Source: JAILEN01 sp036723975
Lineage (GTDB): Bacteria; Bacillota; Clostridia; Lachnospirales; Lachnospiraceae
Length of the DNA: 64,000 nt
Reading direction: 5' to 3'
NCBI GenBank assembly: GCA_036723975.1
Contig: DAIMGJ010000011.1
Coordinates: 11,569-75,568, forward strand
Under the pieces are notes generated by a model. The model worked only from the letters and a program-made list of their open reading frames with translations, was not told the origin of the DNA and made no database searches. Each line of letters starts with the position of its first letter. Positions within the stretch are counted from its first letter, which is position 1. This document shows, in pieces, positions 35,098 to 45,361 of the stretch. A program made the position numbers and the translations under genes.

Positions 35098-38000
35098 CTA
35101 TTCTCCCTGTTTTAATAAGTCTTCCATCTCATCCCACTGAAACAGTTTTAACATCGTTTGCAGTTCTTTAAACACTTCCTCATCCTTTGGCGGAAGCTTG
35201 TATTCTTTTAACTGGCCCAAAATCATTTCCACGGAGTCATAATCCATACTCGGAACAAGTTCTCTTAACGCATCATATGCGTCCTGCAATTCTTCCGAAG
35301 TGATTTCTTTTTTCTCTTCTTCCACTTCCTCAGGCTTGTCCATAATTCGTGCCAGCTTATCCTTGTAAGCTCTATAGTCCGCAACCATTATCGACGTATT
35401 TTCTTTGATAAAGGCTACATCTTCATTGTTACCGGCCTTTTCCAAATCTTCGCATCTCTTAGACATCTCTAAATCTCCGATAATTCGGAAAGAAGTCTTT
35501 AATGCATGTACCTTTACAGTATATAACATTAAATCCCCTTCCTCATAGGCCTTTTTAATCACATTGATGTTTCCGTCAATGGTTTCATAGAATATCTGCA
35601 AAGAGAAGATGAAAGCAGCGATGCCACCGGAATTCTTGATTCCTTCCTCCACATCTATGCCTTCCACTTCATACACCCAGGAAAGCGCTTCCGGAATCTT
35701 GTCCAGTTCCTCGAAGCCTGTTGCTTCATCCGGCTTCGAAACAATTTCCTCCGGAAGATGTTTCATAATTGTTTTTTCCAGCAGTCTCGAGTCAATGGGC
35801 TTCGCCAAAAATCCGTTAAATCCATTGGCAATGTAGTACTCTTCCCCCTGCGTCGTATTAGCAGTAAGCGCATACACCGGCAAATCCGGATGGGTTTCAC
35901 GAATATGCTTGCAGCATTCCACACCGTCCATTCCCGGCATCATATGATCCAAAAGAACGATATCAAAATCGCCATAGCGCAACTTTTCCAAACATTCCTC
36001 GCCGCTTGATGCGGTGGTTAAAAACATCTTTGTAGACTTTAACAAGCCCTTGATAACGTTTAGGTTCATTGGGTTGTCATCCACAACCAGAACTTCCGCA
36101 TCCGGTGCAATAAACTGCGGTACGTACGGACCCTTTGCAACGGAATCATCCACTTCTTTGAATTCACCGATTGGTTTTTTATCAACAACCTTTTGTGTCA
36201 AAGTCAAAATGAATTCGCTTCCTTTTCCGTATTCACTTTCGCACCAGAGATTGCCACCCATAAGTTCTGCGAACTGTCTTGAAATATCGAGTCCCAAACC
36301 GGTTCCCTGAATGGCGGAATTCTTCTCTTCATCCAGTCTCTCATAGGCATTGAAAAGCTTATCCAAATCCTCTTCTTTTACACCGATTCCCGTATCCTTT
36401 ACGGAATAGCGAATACTGTATATATCGTCATTTTTTTCTTCCACGGAAACCTTTAAGGTAAATCCGCCATGCTCCGTATACTTCACCGCATTGGTCAAAA
36501 GGTTTAATACAATCTGCTTGATTTTTCCAACGTCTCCATAGAAGGTTCTTGGCAGGGTCTCATCAATATCCACGCCAAAGGACAGGTCTTTCTGCGCAGC
36601 ACGCCCACGAATCATGGAACAGATTCCTCGAAGCATTTCCGTTGTATCGTAGTTTTGCTCCACAAGATGCATCTTTCCGGATTCGATTTTTGACATATCC
36701 AAAACATCATTAATTAAGCTAAGCAAAGATTCCGCCGCATTATGAACATCCAGTGCGTAGTTAATAATGGAGAGGAAATATTGCTTTGGAACATCCGTAG
36801 CATCCTCACGCAGAATCATTTCATTCATACCCATAATCGTGTTAATCGGCGTACGAATTTCATGAGACATGTTGGCAAGGAAACGGGACTTCGCGCTGTT
36901 GGCACGCTCCGCTTCTTCTTTGGCTTCGCGAATTTCGTTGTATTGTCTTCTTACGATAGTGCCTGTCATAACACGCCATACGATAACACCCACAATCACT
37001 GCAACCAAAGCAACCAAAAGTACGCGAACCGCCGTAAGTTCAAAAAACTCCGGCTGCTTTACGATTTTAAAGGACGCATCCTGTTCCACCACTCCCGTAG
37101 CTTCGTTTAACACCTGAATGTGAAGGGTATAACTACCATAACGGAATCCTGTATATTCCAGGGAAGAAAGTTCGCTTTGTTTTTCAACAACGCCCTGATC
37201 CTCACCGCCTTCAAAGTACATGTTTACAAGCGGGTTTGTCATGGAATAATCCAAAACCGCAGGGTAGAAATAGATTCGGTTTACATTTGCGGGGATAATA
37301 TAGTTTCCTTCCTCATCCGGATAAATAATCGTTTCATCCGCCTGGATGTATTTTAAATCTACCTTCACCTCTCCGCTCTGGTTAAAGTAATTATTGATAT
37401 TTACCAAATCCACGCCGCCTCTGGTGGATACGTAAAGATTTCCCTCTTCGTCCAAATAGCTGAAGGAGTTGCTGGTGGTAACATCCGCCATTCCGTTTGA
37501 TGTGTTGTACAAACGATATTCAAACTTTTCACCGGATAAAACATCCTGTGCATTTACACAATAAATACCGTAAGAAGAAAGTACCCATAAATCTCCGGAA
37601 TTGTCGTAGTACACATCAAAATTGTTGTTGTAGGGAAAATGCTCCACAACAAATATTTTTCCGTTTTTCATATATTCAATGGAGTTGGAGGTAATAATCC
37701 AATCCACATTTCGTTCCGGGTCCTTTTTGATACGAAGAATAACGTCACTGGTTAAGTTGTCCCATCTGGTAAGATGTTGCACCTTATCCCCAACAATTGC
37801 ATAGACGCCATCTCCGTCGCTTCCGCAATAAATAGTGCCGTCTATGCCCTCCTCTACGGTAAGCAGCACCGGATTAGAGAGGCCGTCCTCTTCCTTAAAG
37901 GTCTTTTCGACTTTTCCGTTCTTTAAAATTGCAAGTCCAAGGTTTGTTCCCACAAGGATTCGTCCGTCCTGTGTTAAGGAAGCGCACCTCGTTTTATTAC

Positions 38001-39342
38001 ATAAAAATCCGTTTTCTTCGGTATAGCTTACGATTTCGTCGCTTTTCGTATAACATACCAGTCCCAAATCATTGGTATACGTACAAACCCAGAGATTTCC
38101 GTTTTCTTCCAAAATGCATCGAATACGGCTGTCACCGATATATTCCGTAAGGGCATTTTGCACCGGATGATTATCCTCGTCCAAGGCATACATGCCCTTA
38201 TCTGTTCCCACATATAAAAGTCCGTTATGTTTGCAGGTAGAGTTTACAACTTCCGGTTCCAATCCCGCTTCCTGTGTCAGGTTTTTGAAATTGCCGGTAA
38301 CAATTTTCATGACACCCTGACGGGTAGAGGCAAACCAGAGATTTCCCTGATAATCCGGACACATCATTTCAATGGAGCTGTTCATGGGCAGGGAATCCAC
38401 TACCTTAAACTCATCATTTTCCAAGTATCCGATAACGGAATCCGTATTAATCCAAATTTTTCCACAGGCAGACGTAATCCAATACGCATAAGTGGCCGGT
38501 GCAATGGAGATTCTTTTCATGGATGAAAACTGTTGTCCAAAGGTTCCGTAATACACCATATCCGATTCCGTACCGAAATACATCATTCCCGGCTTCTTTG
38601 GATCGGCATAAATCGTGGAAACAATCTCGTTGCCCAACTGTTCTGCCGTAAAAAACTCTTCCAAAGCTCCATCTTTTAATGTAAATATGGAGCCCTGCTT
38701 TGTACTGGCATATACATTTCCATCAACATCCGACGTCAAGCGTATAATATACTCGTGGTTGACTCGTGAGTCATTTATCAAATGGAAGTTCAAATCCGTA
38801 TCCACGAAGCCCACACCGGAGGTAAATCCCACATAAATACGTCCGTTATCATCCTCCGCAAACCCACGTACAGAGGAAGACGGTAATTCGTCCTTATAGG
38901 TAAAGCGCTCAAAGGTTCCGTCTCGGTTTAACACCACGATACCGTTATCGTTGGTACCAAACCACATTCGACCATGGCTGTCCTCGAAAATGGTTTTTGC
39001 ACTGGTAAGTCCGTAAGAAGCGTCCATTCGTTCAAAAGTCACACCATCGTAGCGCATAACGCCTGCATAGCTTCCCACCCAGATATATCCGTCAGAAGAA
39101 GCATATACGTAATTGGCGTCCGATGTCGGCAAACCATTGTCTGCATTATATAAAACGGCAGAATATCCCGCATTTTCGATCTGTCCGGATACCGCATATC
39201 CGCCGCCGCTTTGTTCATTATTCGCAGTTGACTGCACACCGTCAGAATCTGTTACTGCAGCATGAAGCACCAGTCCATTCTGCAAAAACAGAATTGATGC
39301 AGCCAGCACCGCACAAAGTTGTTTTCTCCCCATTCCAGTCAT
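35098..39342 (-). CDS. Hybrid histidine kinase with two-component propeller, receiver and HPt domains
   Basis: 1414 residues. Signal peptide, then many repeats of the two-component regulator propeller (about 60-640) with patterns like DGRMWFGTNDNGI, a Y_Y_Y domain to about 760, one membrane segment near 780, a HisKA domain with His827 in MSHEIRTPIN, an HATPase domain, a receiver with Asp1132 in LLDHMMPG and an HPt domain with His1279 in VHALKTSF. The extracellular propeller suggests sensing of a carbohydrate, as in Bacteroidetes hybrid systems. The whole phosphorelay is in one chain. It is the second gene of a four-gene operon. Confidence 0.92.
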   Translation of the reverse strand: MTGMGRKQLCAVLAASILFLQNGLVLHAAVTDSDGVQSTANNEQSGGGYAVSGQIENAGYSAVLYNADNGLPTSDANYVYASSDGYIWVGSYAGVMRYDGVTFERMDASYGLTSAKTIFEDSHGRMWFGTNDNGIVVLNRDGTFERFTYKDELPSSSVRGFAEDDNGRIYVGFTSGVGFVDTDLNFHLINDSRVNHEYIIRLTSDVDGNVYASTKQGSIFTLKDGALEEFFTAEQLGNEIVSTIYADPKKPGMMYFGTESDMVYYGTFGQQFSSMKRISIAPATYAYWITSACGKIWINTDSVIGYLENDEFKVVDSLPMNSSIEMMCPDYQGNLWFASTRQGVMKIVTGNFKNLTQEAGLEPEVVNSTCKHNGLLYVGTDKGMYALDEDNHPVQNALTEYIGDSRIRCILEENGNLWVCTYTNDLGLVCYTKSDEIVSYTEENGFLCNKTRCASLTQDGRILVGTNLGLAILKNGKVEKTFKEEDGLSNPVLLTVEEGIDGTIYCGSDGDGVYAIVGDKVQHLTRWDNLTSDVILRIKKDPERNVDWIITSNSIEYMKNGKIFVVEHFPYNNNFDVYYDNSGDLWVLSSYGIYCVNAQDVLSGEKFEYRLYNTSNGMADVTTSNSFSYLDEEGNLYVSTRGGVDLVNINNYFNQSGEVKVDLKYIQADETIIYPDEEGNYIIPANVNRIYFYPAVLDYSMTNPLVNMYFEGGEDQGVVEKQSELSSLEYTGFRYGSYTLHIQVLNEATGVVEQDASFKIVKQPEFFELTAVRVLLVALVAVIVGVIVWRVMTGTIVRRQYNEIREAKEEAERANSAKSRFLANMSHEIRTPINTIMGMNEMILREDATDVPKQYFLSIINYALDVHNAAESLLSLINDVLDMSKIESGKMHLVEQNYDTTEMLRGICSMIRGRAAQKDLSFGVDIDETLPRTFYGDVGKIKQIVLNLLTNAVKYTEHGGFTLKVSVEEKNDDIYSIRYSVKDTGIGVKEEDLDKLFNAYERLDEEKNSAIQGTGLGLDISRQFAELMGGNLWCESEYGKGSEFILTLTQKVVDKKPIGEFKEVDDSVAKGPYVPQFIAPDAEVLVVDDNPMNLNVIKGLLKSTKMFLTTASSGEECLEKLRYGDFDIVLLDHMMPGMDGVECCKHIRETHPDLPVYALTANTTQGEEYYIANGFNGFLAKPIDSRLLEKTIMKHLPEEIVSKPDEATGFEELDKIPEALSWVYEVEGIDVEEGIKNSGGIAAFIFSLQIFYETIDGNINVIKKAYEEGDLMLYTVKVHALKTSFRIIGDLEMSKRCEDLEKAGNNEDVAFIKENTSIMVADYRAYKDKLARIMDKPEEVEEEKKEITSEELQDAYDALRELVPSMDYDSVEMILGQLKEYKLPPKDEEVFKELQTMLKLFQWDEMEDLLKQGE

Positions 39343-39358
39343 TGAATTCCTCCAAGTA

Positions 39359-41494
39359 TTACATTCCCTGGTATTTCTTTAGCACCTGTTTCACTTCCGG
39401 AAGTGCGTCTAAAAATGCATTCACGCACTTCGGATCAAATTGTGTTCCTGAGCCCTCTTCCATGATCATTAAGGCTTTTTCCAGCGGAAATGCCGGCTTA
39501 TACACACGTGGACTCGTCAAGGCATCAAATACATCCGCCACCGCCATAATTCGTGCAGAAAGCGGAATTACCTCACCACGAAGGCCCTCCGGATATCCTT
39601 TTCCATCCCATCTTTCATGATGATAAGCCGCCATGTTTCTGGCTTCCTTCAAATAGTTTTCACCTTCAACGGTAGCAATCGCCTTTTCAAGGATTTCTTT
39701 ACCGTAGGTGGTATGCATCTTCATGATTTCATATTCTTCGTCCGTAAGCTTTCCGGGCTTGTTTAATACGGTATCGGAAATATTAATTTTTCCCACATCA
39801 TGAAGCGGTGCAGACATTACAATATCCGACATATACTTCGGTGTCAGTTTTTCCACGTAATACCCGTTGTTTAACAGACTTTCCGCAATAATCTTTACGT
39901 AGGCAGCCGTTTTTTGTACATGGGCCCCCGTATCGGAATCACGGTTTTCCACCATGTCCGCCATAGTAACAATCAAACCGTTTTGCATCTTTGCGGTTGC
40001 ATCCGCGAAATAATTGATATCCCTTAACTGGTTTGTGGTATCTGCTGCCATTTTGCAAAGGGAATTGTACAGCTGTTCCACTTCATCTCCCGTATAAATA
40101 TCAATATCCCGAAGTTTCTTTACCTCTTTATCCATTTCCTCCTGGTTGCCGGAGTGCTTCATAAACCCATCCGCCCAGGCTACCATACTGTTTACCGGTT
40201 GAATCAAGTGGCTCTTTGTAAACCAAAGTGCGAAGGAAATAATCAAAATCAAAAATCCGGAGAAAATCATTGCAACTTTCGTTAAATAACTTATTGCAAA
40301 TCCGGTTATGCTTGACATGGCAACATCCGCGCCGACATAGGCAACACATTCCCCATTTTCATCTCGAATCGGTTCATATACCGTAAGTAACCATCCGGTA
40401 TCCGTAGTTGCTTCCACAGGAGGGATTTCTCCTCCTTCTAACAGGGTTTCCAAATACGGATAGAAGGGTTCATCAATGGGAGCTACCTCGCCCGGTGCGT
40501 ACGCCGGCATATCTTCCGTTTCCAAGTCCATAATATAATGTCCGCCATCCTGTTGTACGGAAATGATATATAAGTATTTCACATGGGCAGAGTTATCACG
40601 AATCTCATAAAGCTTCTCTCTCGTTTCTGCATACCCTTTTGCATTTTCGCCTTTTTTTAAAAATTCCTTGACCTGTTCACCATCTAAGAGCATCGCCGTA
40701 TAGTGAGCTGTACTTTCCGCACTCAAACGGCATTCATTTTTTTCTGCCTGATAATATTGGGATACACCAATCCACCCCATAACAAGGGTAATCAAAACTG
40801 CGGCTACAATTAGCATACCTACGGTTTTAATCAAAATAGAATTCCGTCCGGATTGTACGTGTTTTTTGTTATCGGCAATCTCTTCATTTGACAAAGGTCT
40901 CTGTTTCCAGCCGCTGTTCCAAATTCCAATCACATATTCTCTCGGGATAAAATACGCAACTGCTCCGACCACAAATGAGCAAATACCCTTGTCCACAAAA
41001 TTCAAACCGATATTAATCAAAACAGAAGCCAGAAAATACGGAATATTCGCATTGTTGCTAAAGGATGTGGCAGCATCTACCACATCGTCAAACTGATTGT
41101 CTCCCAAAAGGATCCACTGAAATAAAGTTCCAAGTACTCCGCCAATCAACGCCAAAACGATGACAAAAGAAAATACTTTCCAAATGCTTTTCTTTCTGTC
41201 TTTATCACGGGCATACAGACTGGAAACAAGCGCCATCAGCACACCTATTAACATGTAATACAGGGAATATGGAGCAAAAAATGAGCAAAAGAAATTTGTA
41301 AGAACGGCAACCAATATACCGGGAAAGAACCCGCAAATGCTGCCGGCAGCAATCGTTCCGATTGCATCAAGATAGAGAGGTAATTGCAGTCTGTGCATCA
41401 AATACGCCAGCAGTACGTTTACCACAACCCCTCCCGCTATCGTAATGTTACGATATTTCACGTAACCATTATTTCTGTGGCCAAAAATTCTCAC
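39359..41494 (-). CDS. Membrane HD-GYP protein with ECF-like and cache sensor regions
   Basis: 711 residues. The N-terminal 215 residues have five or six membrane segments in an ECF S-component-like pattern (LYLDAIGTIAAGSICGFFPG), followed by an extracellular cache-type sensor (about 235-390), another membrane segment near 405, a linker with coiled coil, and an HD-GYP domain with the intact HD at His565-Asp566 in LHDVGKINIS and HHERWDGKGYPEGLRG. It likely lowers cyclic-di-GMP in response to an outside ligand. It heads the operon with the hybrid kinase. Confidence 0.88.
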   Translation of the reverse strand: MRIFGHRNNGYVKYRNITIAGGVVVNVLLAYLMHRLQLPLYLDAIGTIAAGSICGFFPGILVAVLTNFFCSFFAPYSLYYMLIGVLMALVSSLYARDKDRKKSIWKVFSFVIVLALIGGVLGTLFQWILLGDNQFDDVVDAATSFSNNANIPYFLASVLINIGLNFVDKGICSFVVGAVAYFIPREYVIGIWNSGWKQRPLSNEEIADNKKHVQSGRNSILIKTVGMLIVAAVLITLVMGWIGVSQYYQAEKNECRLSAESTAHYTAMLLDGEQVKEFLKKGENAKGYAETREKLYEIRDNSAHVKYLYIISVQQDGGHYIMDLETEDMPAYAPGEVAPIDEPFYPYLETLLEGGEIPPVEATTDTGWLLTVYEPIRDENGECVAYVGADVAMSSITGFAISYLTKVAMIFSGFLILIISFALWFTKSHLIQPVNSMVAWADGFMKHSGNQEEMDKEVKKLRDIDIYTGDEVEQLYNSLCKMAADTTNQLRDINYFADATAKMQNGLIVTMADMVENRDSDTGAHVQKTAAYVKIIAESLLNNGYYVEKLTPKYMSDIVMSAPLHDVGKINISDTVLNKPGKLTDEEYEIMKMHTTYGKEILEKAIATVEGENYLKEARNMAAYHHERWDGKGYPEGLRGEVIPLSARIMAVADVFDALTSPRVYKPAFPLEKALMIMEEGSGTQFDPKCVNAFLDALPEVKQVLKKYQGM

Positions 41495-41528
41495 TTACTC
41501 TCCCTCCAAATGAAAACGACCTCTTGTA

Positions 41529-41557
41529 AATATATGAAGTGATACAAACCGTGTCAA
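41529..41557 (-). promoter_or_regulatory. Promoter of the HD-GYP/hybrid kinase operon with inverted repeat
   Basis: TTGACA (plus 41552-41557), 17-bp spacer, TATATT (plus 41529-41534). The -35 overlaps one arm of an inverted repeat AAACCGTGT/ACACGGTTT at 41546-41554 and 41595-41603, which could be a repressor or activator site. Confidence 0.65.
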
Positions 41558-41606
41558 AAATACATACAATCACTATTATTATAGGCTTTTACGAACACGG
41601 TTTCAA

Positions 41607-42230
41607 CTATTTCGCCTCGCACAAATCCTGTAACGGACATATTTCACACTTTGGACTTCTGGCAAAACAGATTTGACGACCGAAGGTAATGATTTGAATG
41701 TTATACAAAATCCAATGATCCTTTGGAAGTTTCTTCATTAAATCGTACTCCACTTTCACCGGATCATCCTCTTTTGTCAGTCCCAAACGCTTGGAAATTC
41801 GCTTTACATGGGTATCCACCACAATACTTGGTATATGATAAATATTCCCCAGTATTACATTTGCAGTCTTTCGTCCCACTCCGGGAAGTGCTGTCAACTC
41901 CTCAATGGTATCCGGAAGACGACCATCGTATTTTTCCACCAATACCCGTGCACAGGCAATAATATTTTTCGCCTTGTTGTGATAAAACCCGGTAGAACGA
42001 ATATCTTCTTCCATTTCCTGCAAAGGAGCGTTCGCAAACGCTTCCAGAGTCGGATACTTCACAAACAAATCCTTTGTCACAATATTTACCCTAGCATCTG
42101 TACATTGCGCACTTAAAATAACAGCGATTAAAAGCTGCCAGGCCGTCTCATGATTTAAATAGCAAATCTTATCGGTTCCATAGACATCATCTAATCGCTT
42201 TAATATCTCCAATGTTCTTTTTGTCGCCAT
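41607..42230 (-). CDS. nth: Endonuclease III
   Basis: 207 residues, the usual size. The helix-hairpin-helix LPGVGRKTANVIL carries the catalytic Lys and VVDTHVKRI the catalytic Asp. The 4Fe-4S cluster loop has the exact C-x6-C-x2-C-x5-C spacing (CFARSPKCEICPLQDLC) at the C-terminus. It removes oxidised pyrimidines from DNA and nicks the strand. It starts one base after the end of the mntP-like gene; the start codon ATG has no strong ribosome site, so coupling to the gene upstream is likely. Confidence 0.96.
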   Translation of the reverse strand: MATKRTLEILKRLDDVYGTDKICYLNHETAWQLLIAVILSAQCTDARVNIVTKDLFVKYPTLEAFANAPLQEMEEDIRSTGFYHNKAKNIIACARVLVEKYDGRLPDTIEELTALPGVGRKTANVILGNIYHIPSIVVDTHVKRISKRLGLTKEDDPVKVEYDLMKKLPKDHWILYNIQIITFGRQICFARSPKCEICPLQDLCEAK

Positions 42231-42231
42231 A

Positions 42232-42813
42232 CTACAACACCGCTAAGATTTCCGTAAGAACCACATAGGTTCCCACAACCCAAAGTAACACCGCGCCGGT
42301 AGCATAGGCATAAGTCTTTTGCTCAAACCCATAATGATAGCCGGTAAAAATTCCGCCAATTACCACTAAAATATAACAAATCACAATGGCAATCAGCATT
42401 ACATATACATTGGCCCTAATTAATCCGCAGGCGCAGCCCGCCGCCAAAATATACAAGGACATCACTACTACCAGACGAATGTAGGAATGGATTCCAAACT
42501 CCCGGCGTTTTTCCTGAATAAACTCTTTTTGGATGGCTTTTATAATTAAGCGAACCCCCAGAAAAAAGAAAATAGCAGAAGAAATGATGCCCGCCGTCAA
42601 TTCCTCATTGGAAAACACATCATGCTCGTTTAATTCGTAGCAAAGAAAATACCCTCCAAAGAAAAAGAGTAAGCTAAGCCCCGTGGTAATGGCACAGGCA
42701 ATGGCCAAAGATCCCTTTTTAATTTCGGGAGCCATAGCACCTTCCACCTCCATTGTGGCAAAAGCATCTAAGCTGATTCCGATAATAATCAAAATACTAA
42801 TCCAAATATTCAT
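42232..42813 (-). CDS. MntP-like manganese efflux pump
   Basis: 193 residues with six membrane segments. The GISLDAFA motif near residues 13-20 is the conserved acid signature of the MntP (DUF204) family, though the second DAF-type repeat is weaker here. The protein is expected to export Mn2+. No yybP-ykoY manganese riboswitch can be seen, since the gene starts 2 bp after the TetR gene ends. It could be exporting another cation; identity at family level is moderate. Confidence 0.8.
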   Translation of the reverse strand: MNIWISILIIIGISLDAFATMEVEGAMAPEIKKGSLAIACAITTGLSLLFFFGGYFLCYELNEHDVFSNEELTAGIISSAIFFFLGVRLIIKAIQKEFIQEKRREFGIHSYIRLVVVMSLYILAAGCACGLIRANVYVMLIAIVICYILVVIGGIFTGYHYGFEQKTYAYATGAVLLWVVGTYVVLTEILAVL

Positions 42814-42815
42814 CC

Positions 42816-43388
42816 CTACTCCTCTATCATTTCAATCATATCCACGATGGAATGTACCATCAAAAACACAAATACATTTACCACATCCTCGATGGGAACC
42901 TGCATCCCGTCCTCTACCCACTCAATCACGGCATAGCAGACGGTATTGGCAAAAAAATCAGCGGTTCGTTTGGAGGTAAGCCAAGGATATACAATCTTTT
43001 GCTGAATTTTTTCCGCATCCAAACGACAGAGTATCAAATCCGTTACTTTCTGTACCAGAATCTCTTTAAAGGAATTCTGTCCTTCCAGCTTTACAGCCTT
43101 TACATAGAACTCTTTTTCCTTTTCCATTTTCTTTAATGCTTCCGTTACCGCTTCCTTTAACTGTCCACGGTCAAGTTGTGGCTCCATGGGTGCAATTAAT
43201 TCCTTTTCCACAATCCATTCCAAAAGCTCATACTTATCCTGAAAATGATTATAAAAAGTAGGCCGGATGACACCGGCCTTATCCGTTATTTCTTTAATCG
43301 TTATTTTTTCAATAGCCTTTGTCGTTGCAAGTTCCTTAAAACTTTCAGAGAGCAAGGTGTCAATTGCATTTTTGCTTTGTACAGACAT
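42816..43388 (-). CDS. TetR-family regulator (DhaS-like)
   Basis: 190 residues. The N-terminal helix-turn-helix is ITIKEITDKAGVIRPTFYNHFQDKYELL, the classic TetR pattern, and the C-terminal helical region resembles TetR_C/DhaS. It is followed directly by the mntP-like gene, so it may regulate that exporter and itself. A TCTCCT ribosome site (AGGAGAA) precedes the ATG. Ligand unknown. Confidence 0.88.
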   Translation of the reverse strand: MSVQSKNAIDTLLSESFKELATTKAIEKITIKEITDKAGVIRPTFYNHFQDKYELLEWIVEKELIAPMEPQLDRGQLKEAVTEALKKMEKEKEFYVKAVKLEGQNSFKEILVQKVTDLILCRLDAEKIQQKIVYPWLTSKRTADFFANTVCYAVIEWVEDGMQVPIEDVVNVFVFLMVHSIVDMIEMIEE

Positions 43389-43396
43389 TTTTTCTC

Positions 43397-44443
43397 CTAA
43401 ACCATCAGTTTCACTATCGTAAGATTCCAGGCATTCCGATCGGAAGTCAAATCAATGATTCTTCCTGATTGAATCAATTTTACCGTAGGGCGAAGAGAGT
43501 AGCCCTTGTGGTTTTCCACAACGAGGGCATATTCCCCGTTGGAAAGTTCCACTTCACATCCCACCGGATAAACACAGAGCTCCCAAACCATGGTCTTTAC
43601 CACCTCAGGATCAAACTCCATACCGCTTCTTCCCATAATATATTCCATAACCTCCGAAGGAAGATAGGGGTCATGATAAGCGCGCTTTGAAGTCATGGCA
43701 TCATATACATCCGCTGCCTTTATAATACGGGAAATAATGCCGGTCTCTTTTCCGGTTTTGCGGCAGGGATATCCACCGCCGTCATACCACTCATGATGCT
43801 CGTAGATACCCATTAAAACCTCGTGAGGAAGATCATAGTGTTCCATCAAAAACTCGTAACCTTCTCTTGGGTGATCCATCATACGGACACGCTCTTCCTC
43901 CGTCAGTCTGCGGGGTGCGTTTAAAATACTCTCGTCGATAAAAACCTTTCCGATATCATGCAAAAAACCTGCGGTTACAGCATTGCGAAGCTGTTCCTCC
44001 GACAAGCCGAGTTTCACGCCAATAACGCCGGTAAGAATCCCGACATTTACAGAATGGAAATATGTGTAGTTGTCGTAGGTACGAACTTCCATCATGTTAT
44101 AAACAACATCTCGATTACTTAAGACATTATCCACAACTCTGGAAACATTTTCTAAAATCTCATCCCTTTTTCCGGGGGCATCCCCGGTAAGATCTCCAAA
44201 CATTTTGGAGATCAACTGTAAAGAAGCCCTTTTCACCTCCGGTTCAATGACCTCTTTAATCTCTACATCCTTTGAAATATCATCATCGATATAGATTCCC
44301 TCAACTTCCAGAAAACTGATATAGGAAATATTTTCTTTTGTAAGTTTGGTATGCCTTTTTAAAAGCATTTGACCATTTATATCCTGAAGTTCCTGCCCTA
44401 AGAGCATGCCCTCCTTCAGTTGGTTTACGGGAAGATATCTCAT
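43397..44443 (-). CDS. HD-GYP domain protein
   Basis: 348 residues, soluble. An N-terminal domain of about 110 residues of the type found on many c-di-GMP phosphodiesterases is followed by HD-GYP with His162-Asp163 in FLHDIGKVFI, HHEWYDGGGYP and AADVYDAMTSKRAYHDP. It should hydrolyse c-di-GMP in the cytoplasm. Its C-terminal 60 residues form a small beta domain. The third HD-GYP gene in about 13 kb. It lies 8 bp before the TetR gene. Confidence 0.9.
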   Translation of the reverse strand: MRYLPVNQLKEGMLLGQELQDINGQMLLKRHTKLTKENISYISFLEVEGIYIDDDISKDVEIKEVIEPEVKRASLQLISKMFGDLTGDAPGKRDEILENVSRVVDNVLSNRDVVYNMMEVRTYDNYTYFHSVNVGILTGVIGVKLGLSEEQLRNAVTAGFLHDIGKVFIDESILNAPRRLTEEERVRMMDHPREGYEFLMEHYDLPHEVLMGIYEHHEWYDGGGYPCRKTGKETGIISRIIKAADVYDAMTSKRAYHDPYLPSEVMEYIMGRSGMEFDPEVVKTMVWELCVYPVGCEVELSNGEYALVVENHKGYSLRPTVKLIQSGRIIDLTSDRNAWNLTIVKLMV

Positions 44444-44453
44444 TTAACTCATC

Positions 44454-44684
44454 CTATTCGTTTAATTCCACATCCACATAATAACCTTTTTCGGTTTTTT
44501 CAATACTTACAACCTTGCCTTCTGTGGATACGATTCGCTCTTGAGTCGAATAATTGGCAGACATGGCATAGGCATGTCCAAGCATATAATAGTAAGAATT
44601 CGGCAAGCTGTATTCTTTTACTGTCAGCACATCGCCCACTTCCAACAGGCCGGTGCGTTCCATTTTAAATCGTTCTGTTCTCAT
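44454..44684 (-). CDS. Short hypothetical protein
   Basis: 76 residues from ATG at 44684 or 69 from ATG at 44663; no clear ribosome site favours either. The sequence EVGDVLTVKEYSLPNSYYYMLGHAYAM suggests a small beta-barrel-like fold. It lies between DUF308 and HD-GYP genes, 10 bp from the latter, on the same strand. Function unknown. Confidence 0.6.
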   Translation of the reverse strand: MRTERFKMERTGLLEVGDVLTVKEYSLPNSYYYMLGHAYAMSANYSTQERIVSTEGKVVSIEKTEKGYYVDVELNE

Positions 44685-44699
44685 GTCTCATGTCTCAGT

Positions 44700-45290
44700 T
44701 TAAAAGAAATCATCTACGTCTTCTTCTTTGGTAACAACAGAATCCACCACACGCTCTGCAACGTTTACGTGGCGAACCATAACCATGGAAGAAATACCGT
44801 CATAGATTAAAAACAGCCCCAACAAACGCATAGCCACTTTAATAATGGCAAATGCCATACAGATACAGATAATTCCGAAGACAATGGTAAGTGCGCTTCC
44901 GGCAATCATCCATCCCCATTTTGAGGCATCCACATGCTTTGCGGTAATAGCCAAAGACAATTCCTGCACTCCGCTTGCAACCAAAACCACGCCGATTACA
45001 ATAGGGATAATAGAAGCGGCTTTGGAAGGGTTGATTAAAATCCATACACCCAATATCAACACAATAAATCCAACAAGTAAACCTGTGTATCTTTTGTCTT
45101 CGCTAATCAGTTTACTGATAACCTGTACCGCTCCGATAACGATAAGCAACACGCCAACCGCAACGGCAATCAAATTGGTAACCTGCGCAGGCCAAATTAA
45201 GAAAATCACACCCAAAATCACGCATACAACAGCAGAAAGTGTAACATGCAATCGAATTGCTTTTAATTTTTCGATGAAATTATCAAACAT
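44700..45290 (-). CDS. DUF308/HdeD-like membrane protein
   Basis: 196 residues with six membrane segments in three pairs, each with the GVLLIVIGAVQVI-type motif of DUF308 repeats. HdeD in E. coli is an acid-stress membrane protein; function in Firmicutes is unknown. It is followed by a short unknown gene on the same strand. Confidence 0.85.
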   Translation of the reverse strand: MFDNFIEKLKAIRLHVTLSAVVCVILGVIFLIWPAQVTNLIAVAVGVLLIVIGAVQVISKLISEDKRYTGLLVGFIVLILGVWILINPSKAASIIPIVIGVVLVASGVQELSLAITAKHVDASKWGWMIAGSALTIVFGIICICMAFAIIKVAMRLLGLFLIYDGISSMVMVRHVNVAERVVDSVVTKEEDVDDFF

Positions 45291-45361
45291 AACCCTTCTC
45301 CTTACTATTGATGTTATACACAGTTGTACAAACTAAATAATAAAACAAAATTCCATTTTTT

